DNA of 64,000 nt from Tillandsia leiboldiana (Eukaryota > Streptophyta > Magnoliopsida > Poales > Bromeliaceae), in NCBI GenBank assembly GCA_029204045.2, contig CM055063.1, positions 30,552,810 through 30,616,809 on the forward strand, written 5' to 3'. Each line of letters starts with the position of its first letter. Position 1 is the stretch's first letter. Below the pieces are notes generated by a model that searched no databases, was not told where the DNA came from, and worked only from the letters and a program-made list of their open reading frames with translations. Both the position numbers and the translations under genes were made by a program. This document shows positions 31,316-42,845 of this stretch, piece by piece.

Positions 31316-31397
31316 ATTTACTCTCGGTGCGTTTTTAGGTAAAAGTGCTAGGCCAGTAACCATAGGGTTAACGCGGTTTCTCTGTATACAGCAAATA

Positions 31398-31762
31398 ATG
31401 GCCCGGACCAGGTTGTCGGCTGATAACGCGGGTGCAGAAAGTACGGGCCCGACCACCGCGGAGAATCAACTTCTCCGACAGCAACTGCGAGAGATGGCCG
31501 GGCAACTGGCGACGCTGACAGAACAAGTTCGCCAGTTAACGCAACGACAGCCAACCGCACCAGTGTAGGACGCCCCGATCCCTCCGCCCGGATCGACCGC
31601 TCCCACTACGGGACCGCCAGGGGCAGGTGGTGAAACTGCAGCTGTGCCCCTTCAGACCTCGACGACGGGTGTGTCGGCAGAGCAACCTACAGCACCATTG
31701 GACATGCCCACCCCGCCAGTTTCAGGGCCCGCACTGGGAACAGCTGCGGGGGACTCAGCAAG
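31398..31762 (+). pseudogene. Ty3-3 gag N-terminus, interrupted
   Basis: It begins MARTR, as in Ty3-5 gag, followed by a heptad-rich stretch with QLLRQQLREMAGQL, a likely coiled coil. A TAG at 31566-31568 ends the frame after 56 codons; it lies where a CAG would fit, so a C-to-T change is likely. The same frame stays open beyond it through a Pro/Thr/Gly-rich linker until Ty3-4 cuts it at 31763. The rest of the element is not in the window. Confidence 0.7.
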
Positions 31763-32857
31763 TGTCTCGCCCCGGGGGTTTCATTAAGCGGAAACAATCA
31801 ACGGAAGGTATGAAATTGCGTGTATATTTTTTTTTGAAAGTCCTTCCTCCCCGGTGCGTGCCCAGACCCGCCGCATACACAGATTCACCCTGCAAACGGA
31901 CAGAGTCTCCTCTGTATATGCACGGCGTCGCGGCTAATACGACATCTAAACACAACAGTTTATATTTAATCACAACAGTTTCCAAGCACAAACGCATACA
32001 GGACTAAATAGTTCTCGAGGCCGATCAATTTGAAAGGATAAATCCACAGTTTTGAAAGCGGTGCCCACCCGACACCCGAATTCCTAAAACAGTTTCGGAA
32101 ACCATAAATCCACAGAGTTTTTTAAACAGTGCCCACACGACACCCAGATTTTTGAAAAACAATTTTCGCAATTCTTTTTCTCTTTCTTTTTCTTTTTCCT
32201 TTCCTTTTTGAAAACGGCCAAACAACGAAAGGAAATAAAATCCAACATCCTCATAACTAGAGAGCAATATGCCGACATCCACACCGACCCCACGAGGGTA
32301 TCGAGAACCACACAATAGCATACTATTAGCAAATGAAATTTGAAATAAAGGAGTAAATACAGTCTAGGGCCTCCATGGACCCAAAAGCTCCTGTCTCGGC
32401 CTCACCGTCGCCTAGCCCTCACCCCTGAAGGAACCAGTCACGGAGTGGGAAGTCAGCGACCCGATAAAAATAAGGAAAGCAGGGAAAAAGTAGTAAATCC
32501 AACCGCAAGACTATCCGGAGCAACCACCCTCCTAAGAGGGAAATAAAACACGAACACCTGCAAAACCTGACCACGTCGAGCACCTACCCCGACGGGTCGC
32601 ACCGCTCACACCTTGGTGCCTCAAAACCCCACACCTATGGGGGCCCCCACTACGTCACCTCGTGGGTTTACACGGGTCATAGACCACTTTTCCGGAAAAG
32701 CGCACCCTTTGCAGTGGCCAAACCGCGGGTGCGCGTGCTGCAGCCTCGAGCACAGTAACCAAGAATACAAAGTATAACCAAATAGCGAGAACCATAGAGA
32801 CTATCAACATTAGCACAGTTAAACGCATAATTGGAAGTAGTTACAAGTGTCGGAAGT
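31763..32857 (-). repeat. Ty3-4 3' LTR, segment 1
   Basis: Starts TGTCTCGCCCCGG on the plus strand. It carries the covarying hairpin (31874-31920) and GTGTC repeats (32060-32140). Sire-D interrupts it after GAAGT. Confidence 0.88.
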
Positions 32858-34158
32858 TGTTACGGAATTTGAGTTAGCGTATTTCGTGAAATTGGTTAAG
32901 TCTTGAAGATTGAAGATGAAGAAAGTTGGATCATATACCTCAATCTCAAGAAAGAAGAATTCAAAAGGATCAGGTACGTTTAATTAAATAATTTTGATGA
33001 TCCGAATACTTCTTATAGTGTAGAAACACTTGGATGAATTTTTTATGGCATAAAAATCAAAAACTGGACATTCCATATGTTCAGAGTCCGGATCGGGCTT
33101 TACAGTCCGGACCCCGAACATAGGTTAGTTCGTGCATAATTCCAGTCCGGACCCTGGGAATTTCACTCCGGACCCCGAACGTGGAATTTGCAAGAAATGT
33201 ATGAACAGTCCAGACCGTGGATTTCAGTCCGGACCCCGAATGTCGTCTTTTCTGGAAATTGTTTGTTTCGCTGAGACAGTCCGGACCGCCAACTCCAGTC
33301 CGGACTGTCGTCCTGTAAAATTCCAGAAATGGTTAGTTTTTTATTCTTATCTTCTTCCACAAGTTTCTAACCTATAAATAGACCCTATATTTCATCTCTT
33401 AAGGTAATCCAAAATATTCCATTAGAATCCGTACAAAATTAATAGACGATCAAAAATTACGGTTCTAAGAGGAAAAGATCCACATATAGAGAAGAAAGTA
33501 AATACTAGATTTAATTCTATGTTTCTTCATCTATATTGATTAATTTGATTCTAGGTTTTCTCACTCAGATTTTGAGTAGAATCAAATTAATGAATACTTA
33601 GATGGTATTTCCGATCTATTTCTAATCTAAGTATTCGGCGGATCATCACCACCCAAAAACAACGATTTACCCCAAAATCGGCGCGTGGACTCGCGTGGCC
33701 TTGTGGATTCAAGGTGCTACCGCTCTCGTGGATTCTGAGCGAGGTACGTTCGTGGACTCGAGACGTGCTACTGGGTGAAGACCGTGGATTCGGTCAGACG
33801 TCGTGGATTCGACGTTGGACTTCGTGGATTCGGCGTTGGACGCAGATCGTGGATTCGAGAAGCATTGCGGAGCGAGCAGAGAAGATCTACTAGGTGCGCA
33901 TGAAAAAGGTTGAGTCGTCTGTGAGTACGGTATATCACCTTATACGTGTGTTAATTCTAGTGGATTTCACCGTGTTATCGGTCCCGTGGTTTTTTACTCC
34001 TGTGACGGAGTTTTCCACGTAAAAATCTCTGCGTGCTTTTTATTTTTCCGCATTGGGTTTTATATCACAAAGATTTTTGAGTGTTTATTGTTTACACCTA
34101 TTCAACCCCCTCTAGGTGTTTTTTTCCCTATTTAGATCCAATTAATCTTAACCCAACA
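32858..34158 (+). repeat. Sire-D 5' LTR, 1301 bp
   Basis: TGTTACGG to ACCCAACA, TATAAATA at 33373-33380. The hairpin array lies at about 33680-33870; one stem (ACTTCG against CGGCGT) is broken here. Confidence 0.95.
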
Positions 34159-34160
34159 AG

Positions 34161-34172
34161 TGGTATCGGAGC
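34161..34172 (+). other. Sire-D primer binding site, one mismatch
   Basis: TGGTATCGGAGC has one A-to-G difference from the initiator methionine tRNA complement. Confidence 0.9.
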
Positions 34173-34191
34173 GGGAATAGGGTTGTAAACA

Positions 34192-36171
34192 ATGGCTGAA
34201 GGTGGAAATATCAACAGACCCCCGTTTTTCGATGGAACAAATTATGCCTACTGGAAAGTACGGATAAAAGCATTTCTTATTTCCATCGACGAACGGGTGT
34301 GGCAATCTATCGAGTTAGGATGGTCAAATCCAACTGAAGTTATTGTTGATGTTCACACCATCAAACCTAGGTCGAAATGGACCAAGGAAGAGATAGACTT
34401 ATCTTCTTACAATGGCAAAGGAATCAATGCTTTATTTAATGCCTTGTCTCAAACAGAATTCTCTCACGTCTCGGCATGTGAGACTGCGAAAGAAATCTGG
34501 GATGTTCTTCAAGTTACACATGAGGGAAATAACCTTGTGAAGATTCAAAAGCTGCAAATGCTTACGAGCAGATTTGACTCTATTTTCATGGCAGAAAATG
34601 AATCATTCACAGACTACTATACACGATTGCAAGACATCGTAAACACATGTGCTAACTTGGGAGAGAAGATTCCAGAATTTAAAATTGTAAGAAAGATCTT
34701 AAGAACTCTTCCTGAATGATTTCGTTCCAAGGTTACGGCCATTGAAACTATTAAACACCCGGACGAAATCCATGTAGAAGAATTAGTTGGTTCATTACAA
34801 ACATATGAAATGACATTTCCTACTAACTATTCTTCTGGAAAAGCATCTACTTCTAAGTCTTCAGGTTTTGCGTTGAAAACTACAAAAGAAGAAGACGCGG
34901 ATTCATCCTCCTCAGGCGATGACGAGAATCTATCTATGGAGGACTTTGAGAAGCAGCTTGCTCTCTTGACAAGAAATTTTCGCCGAAACTTTCGGAGGGG
35001 TAATTCAAGTAAAACTTCATCCTCCGGAAAGTGGAAGAAAGGCAAAGGTTTTTCAAGCCAAAAGTCAAGAAAGCAAGAAAGTTTTTCAAAGGATAAGAAA
35101 AGCTCAGAAGGATAAGTCCAATGCTTCAAGTGCCGAGGATACGGCCATATCTCAACGGAGTGTCCAAATAAGAATCCGTCGAAGAAGAAAGCGATGCAAG
35201 CCGTCACTTGGGATGACACCTCATCGTCAAATGAGTCATCGTCGAGTGAAGAAGAAGATAACGCAACGGCGTTCCACGCGTCCACATCTTCACCCTTCAT
35301 GTGCTTAATGTCAAGTACATCCGACTCATTGTCCAACCCTACTGTTGAAAAGATTGCAACGGACGATGAATCGGATAATTCGGAAGGTGAAGACTTTGCT
35401 TTTGCCTACCATAAACTTCTGAGGGATTCAAAGAAACTGGCAAAGCAAAACAAGTGTTTGAGAGGGAGATTGCAGGATCTCGAAGAAGAAGCAAAAACGG
35501 CAACTTCTCTCTCAAACGCTCTTGAAGTGGAAAGGGACAATCTGATTAAAGTAAATGTTTCCCTTCAAGAGTCCAATGAGCATTTAGAGAAGAATTATAT
35601 AGATATGGTGAATAAAGCAAATTATTTCTTGAAGCTCTACGGCGAGGTTCGACAGGAAAAAATGGAAATGACAAAGACCATTTTCCAACTCAAGGATGAT
35701 TTAAAGCAATTTTCTTCTGGAAGGAGTAAGTTGGATAAAATGCTTGGTCTTGGTCAATCAAATCGGTTCGGCCTCGGGTACACTCGAACTGGAGACAGTC
35801 CTAGTTCGATGGGACAGTGTTTGTGCCTCAGTCGGTATCTCCTCCTCCGACACCGGAATTTACGACAAACAACGACAACAAGCCTACTTCACCCTCTTCG
35901 GGATCGTCAAGCACTAAGGTATGTTTTCGTTGTGGTTTTGTAGGGCACATAAGGAGAAATTGCAAGATGGGAGCGAAACGTTCAACTCAAGCGCCTCTTG
36001 CAGTAACTACCAAAAAGGTGATTTCTCGGAATTCAAAGAAAAACTTTTCAAATGAAAAGAGCCTTGGTAGTTCATCTCGCAAGACGATGTCAAGCAATGA
36101 ATCAAACAAGACGCTTTCACCAAGGAGAATAACTTCAAGAACATTGCCGACGCAATCCAAAAAAGATTTGG
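34192..36171 (+). pseudogene. Sire-D gag, with two nonsense codons and two frameshifts
   Basis: It starts with the same ATG context as Sire-A. The Gag domain is intact until TGA at 34717-34719, where Sire-A has AGA. The same frame resumes until TAA at 35113-35115, where Sire-A has CAA, just before the first zinc knuckle. It then runs through the coiled coil until a 1-nt loss near 35811. The second knuckle, CFRCGFVGHIRRNC, is in a shifted frame (35817-36185), and a compensating indel near 36165 restores the original frame at the protease. Open segments are 34192-34719, 34810-35115 and 35194-35943. No full Gag can be made. Confidence 0.92.
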
Positions 36172-38916
36172 GTGCGCAAAGATGAAATCTTCCCTTGTCT
36201 TGTTGTTCATACTTCTTTACACGCTTATGATAATTCGTCTTGGTATCTGGATAGCGGGTGTTCCCGTCATATGACCGGTGACAAAAACTGTTTTCAATCT
36301 TTTGAAAAACTCTCCGGAGGAAGTGTAGTTTTCGGAGACGGTTGTTCTTCCAAAATTGTTGGAAAAGGAACTATCGCTATTCCAGATGGCCCGGTTCTAA
36401 ACAATGTTTTATTTGTTGAAGGCCTAAAGACTAACCTCATTAGTATAAGTCAATTATGTGATAATGGGTTCTCAGTTAATTTTTCTTCGTTAGAATGTAT
36501 TGTGACTGATAAGGACCAATTATTCTTTTTGAAAGGGGTTAGATCTGAAAATAACTGCTACATAGTTCCAAATAAATTTTCTGAAAAATGTAACCTAGTT
36601 TCTTTGGATAATGAAACTCTTTGGCATGAAAGATTAGGTCACATAAATTTTAAGGAACTATCTAGAATTTCAAATAAAGACGTGGTTAAGGGGGTTCCTA
36701 AACTTTCATTTAAATATAACATTGTGTGTGGAGGTTGTCAAAAGGGAAAACAATCAAGAACTGCACACAAGAACTTGAACCACGTTGGTACCAATCGGCC
36801 CTTAGAATTATTGCATATGGACCTTATGGGGCCGACTCGTCAACCATCTTTGGGAGGTAAATGGTATATTTTTCTTTTGGTTGACGATTTCTCTAGATAT
36901 TCATGGGTAGCATTTTTAAAAGAGAAAGCTGATACTTTTGATTCTTTTCATGAGATTTGCCATCGTATCATGATTGAAAAGAATGAAAAGATCATTCGTG
37001 TTAGAAGTGATAGAGGTGGAGAATTCATAAATTCTAAATTCATTGATTTTTGCACTTCCAATGGCATAAAACATGAATTCTCAGCACCCTATACACCTCA
37101 ACAGAATGGTGTAGTCGAGCGCAAAAACAGGGTTGTTCAAGAGATGGCGCGTGTGATGCTTCATAGCCGGAATTTACCGTTATATTTTTGGGCTGAAGCT
37201 GTGAACACCGCTGTCTATTTTATTAATCGAGTTTATTTGCGCCCGGAAACTTTAAATACACCATATGAACTATGGTTCTGTAGAAAACCAAATATTAAAT
37301 ATTTTCGTATCTTTGGGAGTCGGTGTTATATTTTGCGTGATCACGAAAATCTTGGAAAATTTGACTCTCAAAGTGATGAAGGGATTTTTATGGGTTATTC
37401 TACAAACAGTAGAGCATATCGGGTATTTAACTTGGAATCTAAGACAATGGTAGAATCTATAAATGTTAAAGTAGATGAAGCTTTTCACTTTTCCTCTGAC
37501 AAATCTACCCCTGATATGTCTCTTGATGATGATACTCCTGTAAATGCATCTTCTCGTAATAATTCTTCCAATATTAATAATGCATCTAATGGTTCTTCTA
37601 GTTTATCTGATGTGCAGGAATCATCACATGTCTCCCCGAGGACTCCATTACCTCAAACGCTACACATCTCCAAGGATCATCCGGAATCAAACATTATTGG
37701 AGACCCACAAAAAGGAGTCAGGACTCGGAGACAGTTGGTTTGTGGAGTCGCATGCTACGTCTCCATGATAAAACCAAAGAACATTGATGAAGCTCTTCAG
37801 GATGACTACTGGATTGAAGCAATGCAGGAAGAGTCCCATCAGTTTGAACGAAACAAAGTCTGGGAATTAACGAAGCCCCCGAAGCAACACAATGTGATTG
37901 GTACTAAATGGATTTTCAAGAATAAGAAAAATGAAGATGGTACCATCGTCAGGAATAAAGCACGCTTAGTTGCTCAGGGCTATTCACAAGTTGAAGGAAT
38001 AGACTTTGATGAGACGTTCGCCCCCGTAGCTAGACTCGAGTCCATCCGTATCTTATTCGCTATTGCTTGTCACTTTAAAATAAAACTCTTTCAAATGGAC
38101 GTTAAGAGCGCGTTTTTAAATGGGTTTTTAAACAAGGAAGTTTATGTAGCTCAACCGAAAGGTTTTGAAGACCATAAACAACCTAACCATGTTTTTCGTT
38201 TGAAAAAGGCTCTTTACGGTCTAAAACAAGCACCGCGAGCATGGTACGAAAGGTTGACAAAGCACCTATTGGAAAAGGGCTATACTCGAGGGGGAGCAGA
38301 CCGGACTCTCTTTGTGAAGCATTATCAGGATAACTTCATTGTTGCACAAATCTATGTCGATGACATTGTATTTGGAGCAACAAAGGATAATGATGCTTCT
38401 AAATTCGCAGAAACCATGAAAAGCGAATTCGAGATGTCCATGATAGGCGAACTGACATATTTTCTTGGATTGCAAGTAAAACAAAATAAAGAAGGCATTC
38501 ATCTGTGTCAATCCAAGTATGCAAAGGAGTTGGTGAAGAAATTCGGATTAGAAGATTCTAAAGATTTTCTGACTCCTATGGGAACTAGCAATAAGGGATT
38601 AGGAAGTGAATCTCTTAGTGAAAGTGTAGACGAGAAGTTTTATCGCAGCATGATTGGAAGTCTACTCTATCTCACGGCTAGTCGCCCGGATATATCCTTT
38701 AGTGTTGGGTTCTGCGCGAGATATCAGTCAGCACCAAAGGAGGATCACCTGAAAGCGGTGAAACGGATCATCCGGTACGTCAAAGGAACTGTAAATTTCG
38801 GAATTTGGTATCCTATGGGAACAAGTCTTGACATTGTAGGATATTCAGATGCCGATTGGGCAGGATCAGTGGATGATCGGAAAAGTACGAGTGGTGCATG
38901 TTTTTATCTTGGCCAT
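36172..38916 (+). pseudogene. Sire-D Pol up to the Cas insertion
   Basis: About 915 codons read openly: protease LDSGCSRHMTG; pre-integrase WHERLGHINF; integrase core with HMDLMG, VRSDRGGEF and QQNGVVERKNR; RT with FAPVARLESIRILF (lost in Sire-A) and YVDD; RNase H beginning with SDADWAG. The Cas retrotransposon inserts at 38917, after YLGH, and adds foreign codons up to 38958. The frame is thus complete except for the RNase H end. Strong similarity to Sire-A at protein level helps date lesions in both. Confidence 0.93.
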
Positions 38917-39492
38917 TGTAACACCCCCGGAATTTGGATTAGTCCTCTATATAAATGATATAATAGGACTAAATCTCTAACCCGGCTATAGCATTTTGGA
39001 TGGTAGCAAGATCCAAGAGGAACATGAGAGTTAAGCGTGCTAGAGCTAGAGTAGTTCTAGGATGGGTGACCCCCTGGGAAGTGGGGCGTCACAGTTGGTA
39101 TCAGAGCCATTCACCAGCCGGAAATGTGAGATGAGTCTCGGCTGAGCCAGGGTTATATAGCGGGTAGAGCGAGGCTCCCCGGCTAATGACCGTTGTGAGT
39201 GGAGTGCAGCTCCTCACAAGGTCGGCTAAGGCTAGCGAGACGAGTCTCACATCGCCTGGTGCTTGTGAGTGTGCTTGAGCCTGACGTGGACGTCAGGGCT
39301 TAAAGGGGGGAAGAATGTAACACCCCCGGAATTTGGATTAGTCCTCTATATAAATGATATAATAGGACTAAATCTCTAACCCGGCTATAGCATTTTGGAT
39401 GGTAGCAAGATCCAAGAGGAACATGAGAGTTAATCGTGCTAGAGCTAGAGTAGTTCTAGGATGGGTGACCCCCTGGGAAGTGGGGCGTCACA
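38917..39492 (+). mobile_element. Cas: Cassandra-type TRIM with 5S rRNA-like sequence in its LTRs
   Basis: A 576-bp element with 177-bp LTRs (38917-39093 and 39316-39492; one difference seen), PBS TGGTATCAGAGCC (39096-39108), PPT AAAGGGGGGAAGAA (39302-39315) and TSDs GCCAT (38912-38916 and 39493-39497). The 222-bp interior has no ORF, so it must move with the enzymes of other elements. The LTR 3' part matches plant 5S rRNA (GTTAAGCGTGCT, GAGTAGT, CTAGGATGGGTGACC, CCTGGGAAGT), the hallmark of Cassandra. Confidence 0.95.
39027..39083 (+). promoter_or_regulatory. 5S rRNA-like Pol III promoter region in Cas 5' LTR
   Basis: The A box (AGTTAAGCGTGCT) and C box (AGGATGGGTGACC) of 5S rRNA are near-perfect, with a slightly changed intermediate part. 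The first half of 5S rRNA is not recognisable. The 3' LTR copy (about 39425-39482) has AATCG in place of AAGCG in the A box. Pol III initiation is expected from Cassandra, not shown here. Confidence 0.8.
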
Positions 39493-39493
39493 G

Positions 39494-39881
39494 CCATTGT
39501 CTGGTTGCATGGCATAGTAAAAAACAGAACTGCATTGCACTCTCGACTGCCGAAGCGGAATATATCTCAGCGGGTAGTTGTTCAACTCAACTCATTTGGA
39601 TGAAAAGCGTGTTGAGCGACTTCCGAATTTCAGCAACTTCGGTAACAATTTTGTGTGACAACACCAGTGCTATAAATATTTCCAAAAACCCTGTGTTGCA
39701 CTCAAGAACAAAACACATTGAACTTAGATATCATTTTATAAGAGAGCTAGTTGAATCAAATATTCTTCAACTTTCCTACATTTCAACTGAGAATCAATTA
39801 GCTGATATTTTAACAAAACCTTTGGATCAAAAACGTTTTATTCATTTGCGTAAAGCAATTGGTATGCTTTCCTTGAAATAA
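39494..39881 (+). pseudogene. Sire-D RNase H C-terminal part after Cas
   Basis: Continues the Pol frame cut at 38917: VAWHSKKQNCIALSTAEAE, the Asp-containing DNTSAINISKNP, and ADILTKPLD at the end. The open frame that runs back to 39399 starts inside the Cas LTR and is a chance fusion. Unlike Sire-A, no frameshift occurs at the TAEAEYISA region. Confidence 0.92.
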
Positions 39882-40800
39882 CCTCTTTTTGAAACTTTTG
39901 CTTAGGTTAGGTTTTGTTCTGTGTTTTTGTTCATATATGTATGCTTGTACATAGGACATTAATTGAGCATTGGTTATATTGACTTTAATCGCATCCTTTC
40001 ATAGAATTAGAAATTTATTATGCATTGGATATCATAATAATTCATTTGTTGCGATGATCATTTATGTCAATTAAGTCATCTTTGTTTTGATCAAAGTCAA
40101 TTTCTCTCTCAAATGATCTCTTGGTATAGTTGTTATCTTATTTGACGATTGAGTCGAGTATGAAATCGAGATCAATTTTTGGTTGAATACCTTATATATT
40201 ATATAATTGATAGCCAATTGAGAGGGCGTCAAAGAAAAAGTGTTATGCTCAAAAGATGTGGAAAGAGTTACATCCCAAAGAGCAGTGTGAAAACTACCAC
40301 CACATGAAGGAAAGAGCTACCACCTCGGTCGTCCGAGTACTGTGTGCAGCTACCACATGTATACCAAGCATGGTTTTTCAAGTTGTCTAGATGAAATGCT
40401 TTTTGGAATACTTGACTCTGTCAAATTCCAAGGTTGGTATAAGGTGGGATTTTTATTGAAAGATGCTCATAGAGCCACTCCTTACAATAAATTGACTAGA
40501 TATATTATCTAACTTATCTGGGATTTCAGACATCTATTGATCTTGGTATTTCATTTTCTTTACCAAATTGATGATTTGATAAAGGCATTACGCATAAGAT
40601 CATGTTAGATGTGATTGAAGTTGTTCAACTTTAAGGGATTTAATTTTTATAAATTTTCGTTTCAATTTTTGGATATTATTGATAGATTTTGCATAATCTA
40701 TTTCTTTTATTATGAAACGATGATTTTTATCTAAAGTTGATACACAAAAGTGCTTACAATCTTTTTCTGGATTTTCTAAAATTTTTCTGATGAAAAAGTT
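39882..40800 (+). other. Sire-D pol to env-like spacer with conserved core (40244-40373)
   Basis: No ORF is supportable. The core keeps the CTCGG-TCGT-CCGAG hairpin and repeated AGCTACCAC motifs. The rest aligns well with Sire-A 5970-6900. Confidence 0.75.
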
Positions 40801-40916
40801 TGGAGCCGGTCCGGACTGGATGAACCGATCCGGACCCCGAATGCAGCAAATCCTGCGTTTAGCCGATCCGGACTGGATTCTTCAGGCAGTCCGGACCGCG
40901 GCTAGGGTTTTATTTA
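40801..40916 (+). promoter_or_regulatory. Putative internal promoter, Sire-D
   Basis: Four TCCGGA motifs (40810, 40829, 40867, 40890) precede TTTATTTAG (40909-40917), a weaker TATA-like element than in Sire-A. A CT-rich leader without ATG follows. Confidence 0.5.
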
Positions 40917-41032
40917 GAACAAAAGGGTTTTGATTTCTTTTACTTCAATCTTTTGTTCCTAAGTCTCCAGAGCTTCTCTCTCTAGAATTCATCCATTTTG
41001 GAGGCTTCCAAACTCAAGTTCTTCGATTCTAA

Positions 41033-41416
41033 GTAAGTTTTCTTGATCAAAATCTCGGTTTTTCACAGCTTTTCATGTTTTTCCTCAAAACGTGATGAAA
41101 TTTTTGTATCTTTTTCGTTTTGGATTGGTTTTTGATCAAATTTCTTTTGAAATAAGAACTCTGGGTAGACTAGTTTTGATTATATGCTAGGTATTCTCCT
41201 GATTAACGGAGTTTTAGGCTTCGATTTCTAAAATTTCGGTTTTAGGGCATATAATAGGAATTTTTGAAAATCATGGGTTTGATCTATTTTTAAAATTCCT
41301 TTTGCAAAACTAATTTGATACCTAGTCTCTCTACACGATAATGATTGTCTAGGTACAATTTTTCAAATTTTTGAAAATAAACAATTTTTGTCGTGTTCTT
41401 GAGTTGTTGTTTGCAG
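41033..41416 (+). other. Putative 384-nt 5'UTR intron, Sire-D env-like gene
   Basis: Donor CTAA|GTAAGT, acceptor TTTGCAG|G, same length as in Sire-A and about 95% identical by eye. Exons on both sides lack ATG before the env-like start. Confidence 0.6.
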
Positions 41417-41445
41417 GATCTGTTTTTCCACTAGCACTCGCCACA

Positions 41446-42117
41446 ATGATTTTCACTTGGATAATCTTTCTTCTAGTAGCGATGGTACATGCTAGAACAA
41501 CAAACAAGCCTAAGAGGGCTAAGAAGGCGAAGAAAACTAAGGATGATTCCGAGACGGAATCGAGTGATTGGGATGATCTTTTAGTAGAGGCAACTATACC
41601 TACTACCTCAAAAGGTAAAGCCCCTGCTGAAACTTCTAAAACAAAGGCTCCGGATACTGCTGATGAAGAAGATTGGGAAGAAATTGGAAGACAAGCACAG
41701 AAAAATGCTGATAAGGAAGACAGATTGTATTTCAAGAACAAAAAGCTCAAGAAATCTACGTCAACGTCCAAACATTATACTAGACGGGAAAATGTCAAGG
41801 GAAGTGGAATTCAAATCACTGAATCCCTCTCTAGAGCACACTCAGTACCTAGAGAATCCCCATGGGATGAAGGCCAGCTTGCATCATCTGCTTCTCCACC
41901 TCGTCCATCGACTTCAAGGAGAAACACTCCAGAAGCTACCGTATTGGCCTCCGTTCATCAGGAACAAAGAAGACTATCTGCTGACCAAGAGAGATTGGCG
42001 ACAGATCTCCACCAAATTGCCGCTGAACAACAACAAATGAGAAAGAAATGTTCCAAATTATCAAAGATACTTAAAGGGATTCTACACAAACTGGACTACA
42101 GTAGCTCAGAAGTCTGA
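41446..42117 (+). CDS. Sire-D env-like protein
   Basis: The start at 41446 (223 codons) is preferred to the in-frame ATG at 41371, which lies in the predicted intron. N-terminal hydrophobic MIFTWIIFLLVAMV, then a basic patch (KRAKKAKKTK), acidic stretches, EEDWEEIG, a Ser/Pro-rich middle and a C-terminal coiled-coil-like stretch ending KLSKILKGILHKLDYSSSE. Only the two ends and short islands match the Sire-A protein, although flanking DNA is about 95% identical. The frame is intact in an otherwise broken element. Membrane anchoring is predicted from the N-terminus; function is unknown. Confidence 0.65.
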   Translation: MIFTWIIFLLVAMVHARTTNKPKRAKKAKKTKDDSETESSDWDDLLVEATIPTTSKGKAPAETSKTKAPDTADEEDWEEIGRQAQKNADKEDRLYFKNKKLKKSTSTSKHYTRRENVKGSGIQITESLSRAHSVPRESPWDEGQLASSASPPRPSTSRRNTPEATVLASVHQEQRRLSADQERLATDLHQIAAEQQQMRKKCSKLSKILKGILHKLDYSSSEV

Positions 42118-42845
42118 CACTTGAACATCCTTCTAACATATCGTTTTGTTGTGCAGGCTTAGTTTTCGTTTTTTTTATTGTCTCTGACTTTTCTTGTTTT
42201 AAGGACTTCTCACCTCTCCGTTTCGTACTTGTTTTGGCTAAGTTTAGTGACAAAAAGGGGGAGAGAGAGATAGTCTACTATAAACAATCTCTACTATAAA
42301 CAATGATACAATGTCACTTTACATTGCTTGAGGTTGTGAGAAAGTCTACTTTGAAGGTAAGTATGTGAAGGTAAGTACAACTTCAACTTTGGTTTTTATT
42401 GTTTCGATGCATGCCTCGACTAACTATTTGCTAACTATTTGGGCATGTAATATTACTAACAAGTTGATGTTGACTAACTATTTTGTGACATTTGGTTTTT
42501 ATTGCTTAGAAGATATGTTGAATTTTAATTGTGATCCAATTACATATCTGAATGTATAAATGTCATGGTAAGTATAAATGAGTATAAACTTCATCTCTGT
42601 GTGTGTTTTTTTGAATAACATCAAATTCTTGAGGTATCTAACGATTTCTTTTGTCAAGAATGATTTCTTTTGCAGAGAGTACAGATGTCTAAGTCTAGAG
42701 TCTGTTCTAGGAGTTTATCTCATGTATTTATTTTTATTTGGATCTCAAATGTAATTTTTGTTGTATGGTGATAGCAACAAAAATATCTTTTTGAATTTTC
42801 TTGAGTGGATTTGTGTTTTGTCACGAAACCGCCAAAGGGGGAGAT
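42118..42845 (+). other. Sire-D region before 3' LTR, with two purine tracts
   Basis: No supportable ORF. PPT-like tract at about 42250-42271; the LTR-adjacent PPT, CCAAAGGGGGAGAT, is at 42832-42845. Confidence 0.8.

Larger units (their letters stand above)
29971..31391 (+). other. Putative leader intron of Ty3-3 gag mRNA
   Basis: Donor GAG|GTGGGTAC and acceptor TTTCTCTGTATACAG|C six bases before the gag ATG. The intron would remove the distal LTR, its hairpins and the PBS. Ty3-5 has the same arrangement. Confidence 0.5.
28667..31762 (+). mobile_element. Ty3-3: Ty3/gypsy element, 5' LTR and gag start
   Basis: A 2500-bp LTR, PBS, leader and the gag start are present. Ty3-4 interrupts gag at 31763, and the remainder lies beyond the right edge of the window. 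The left end sits in the Ty3-2 5' LTR directly after GCACCCA. Confidence 0.88.

Noticed and set aside
39027..39083. A genuine 5S rRNA gene
   Set aside because: Only the second half of 5S rRNA is present, and it is within both LTRs of a TRIM.
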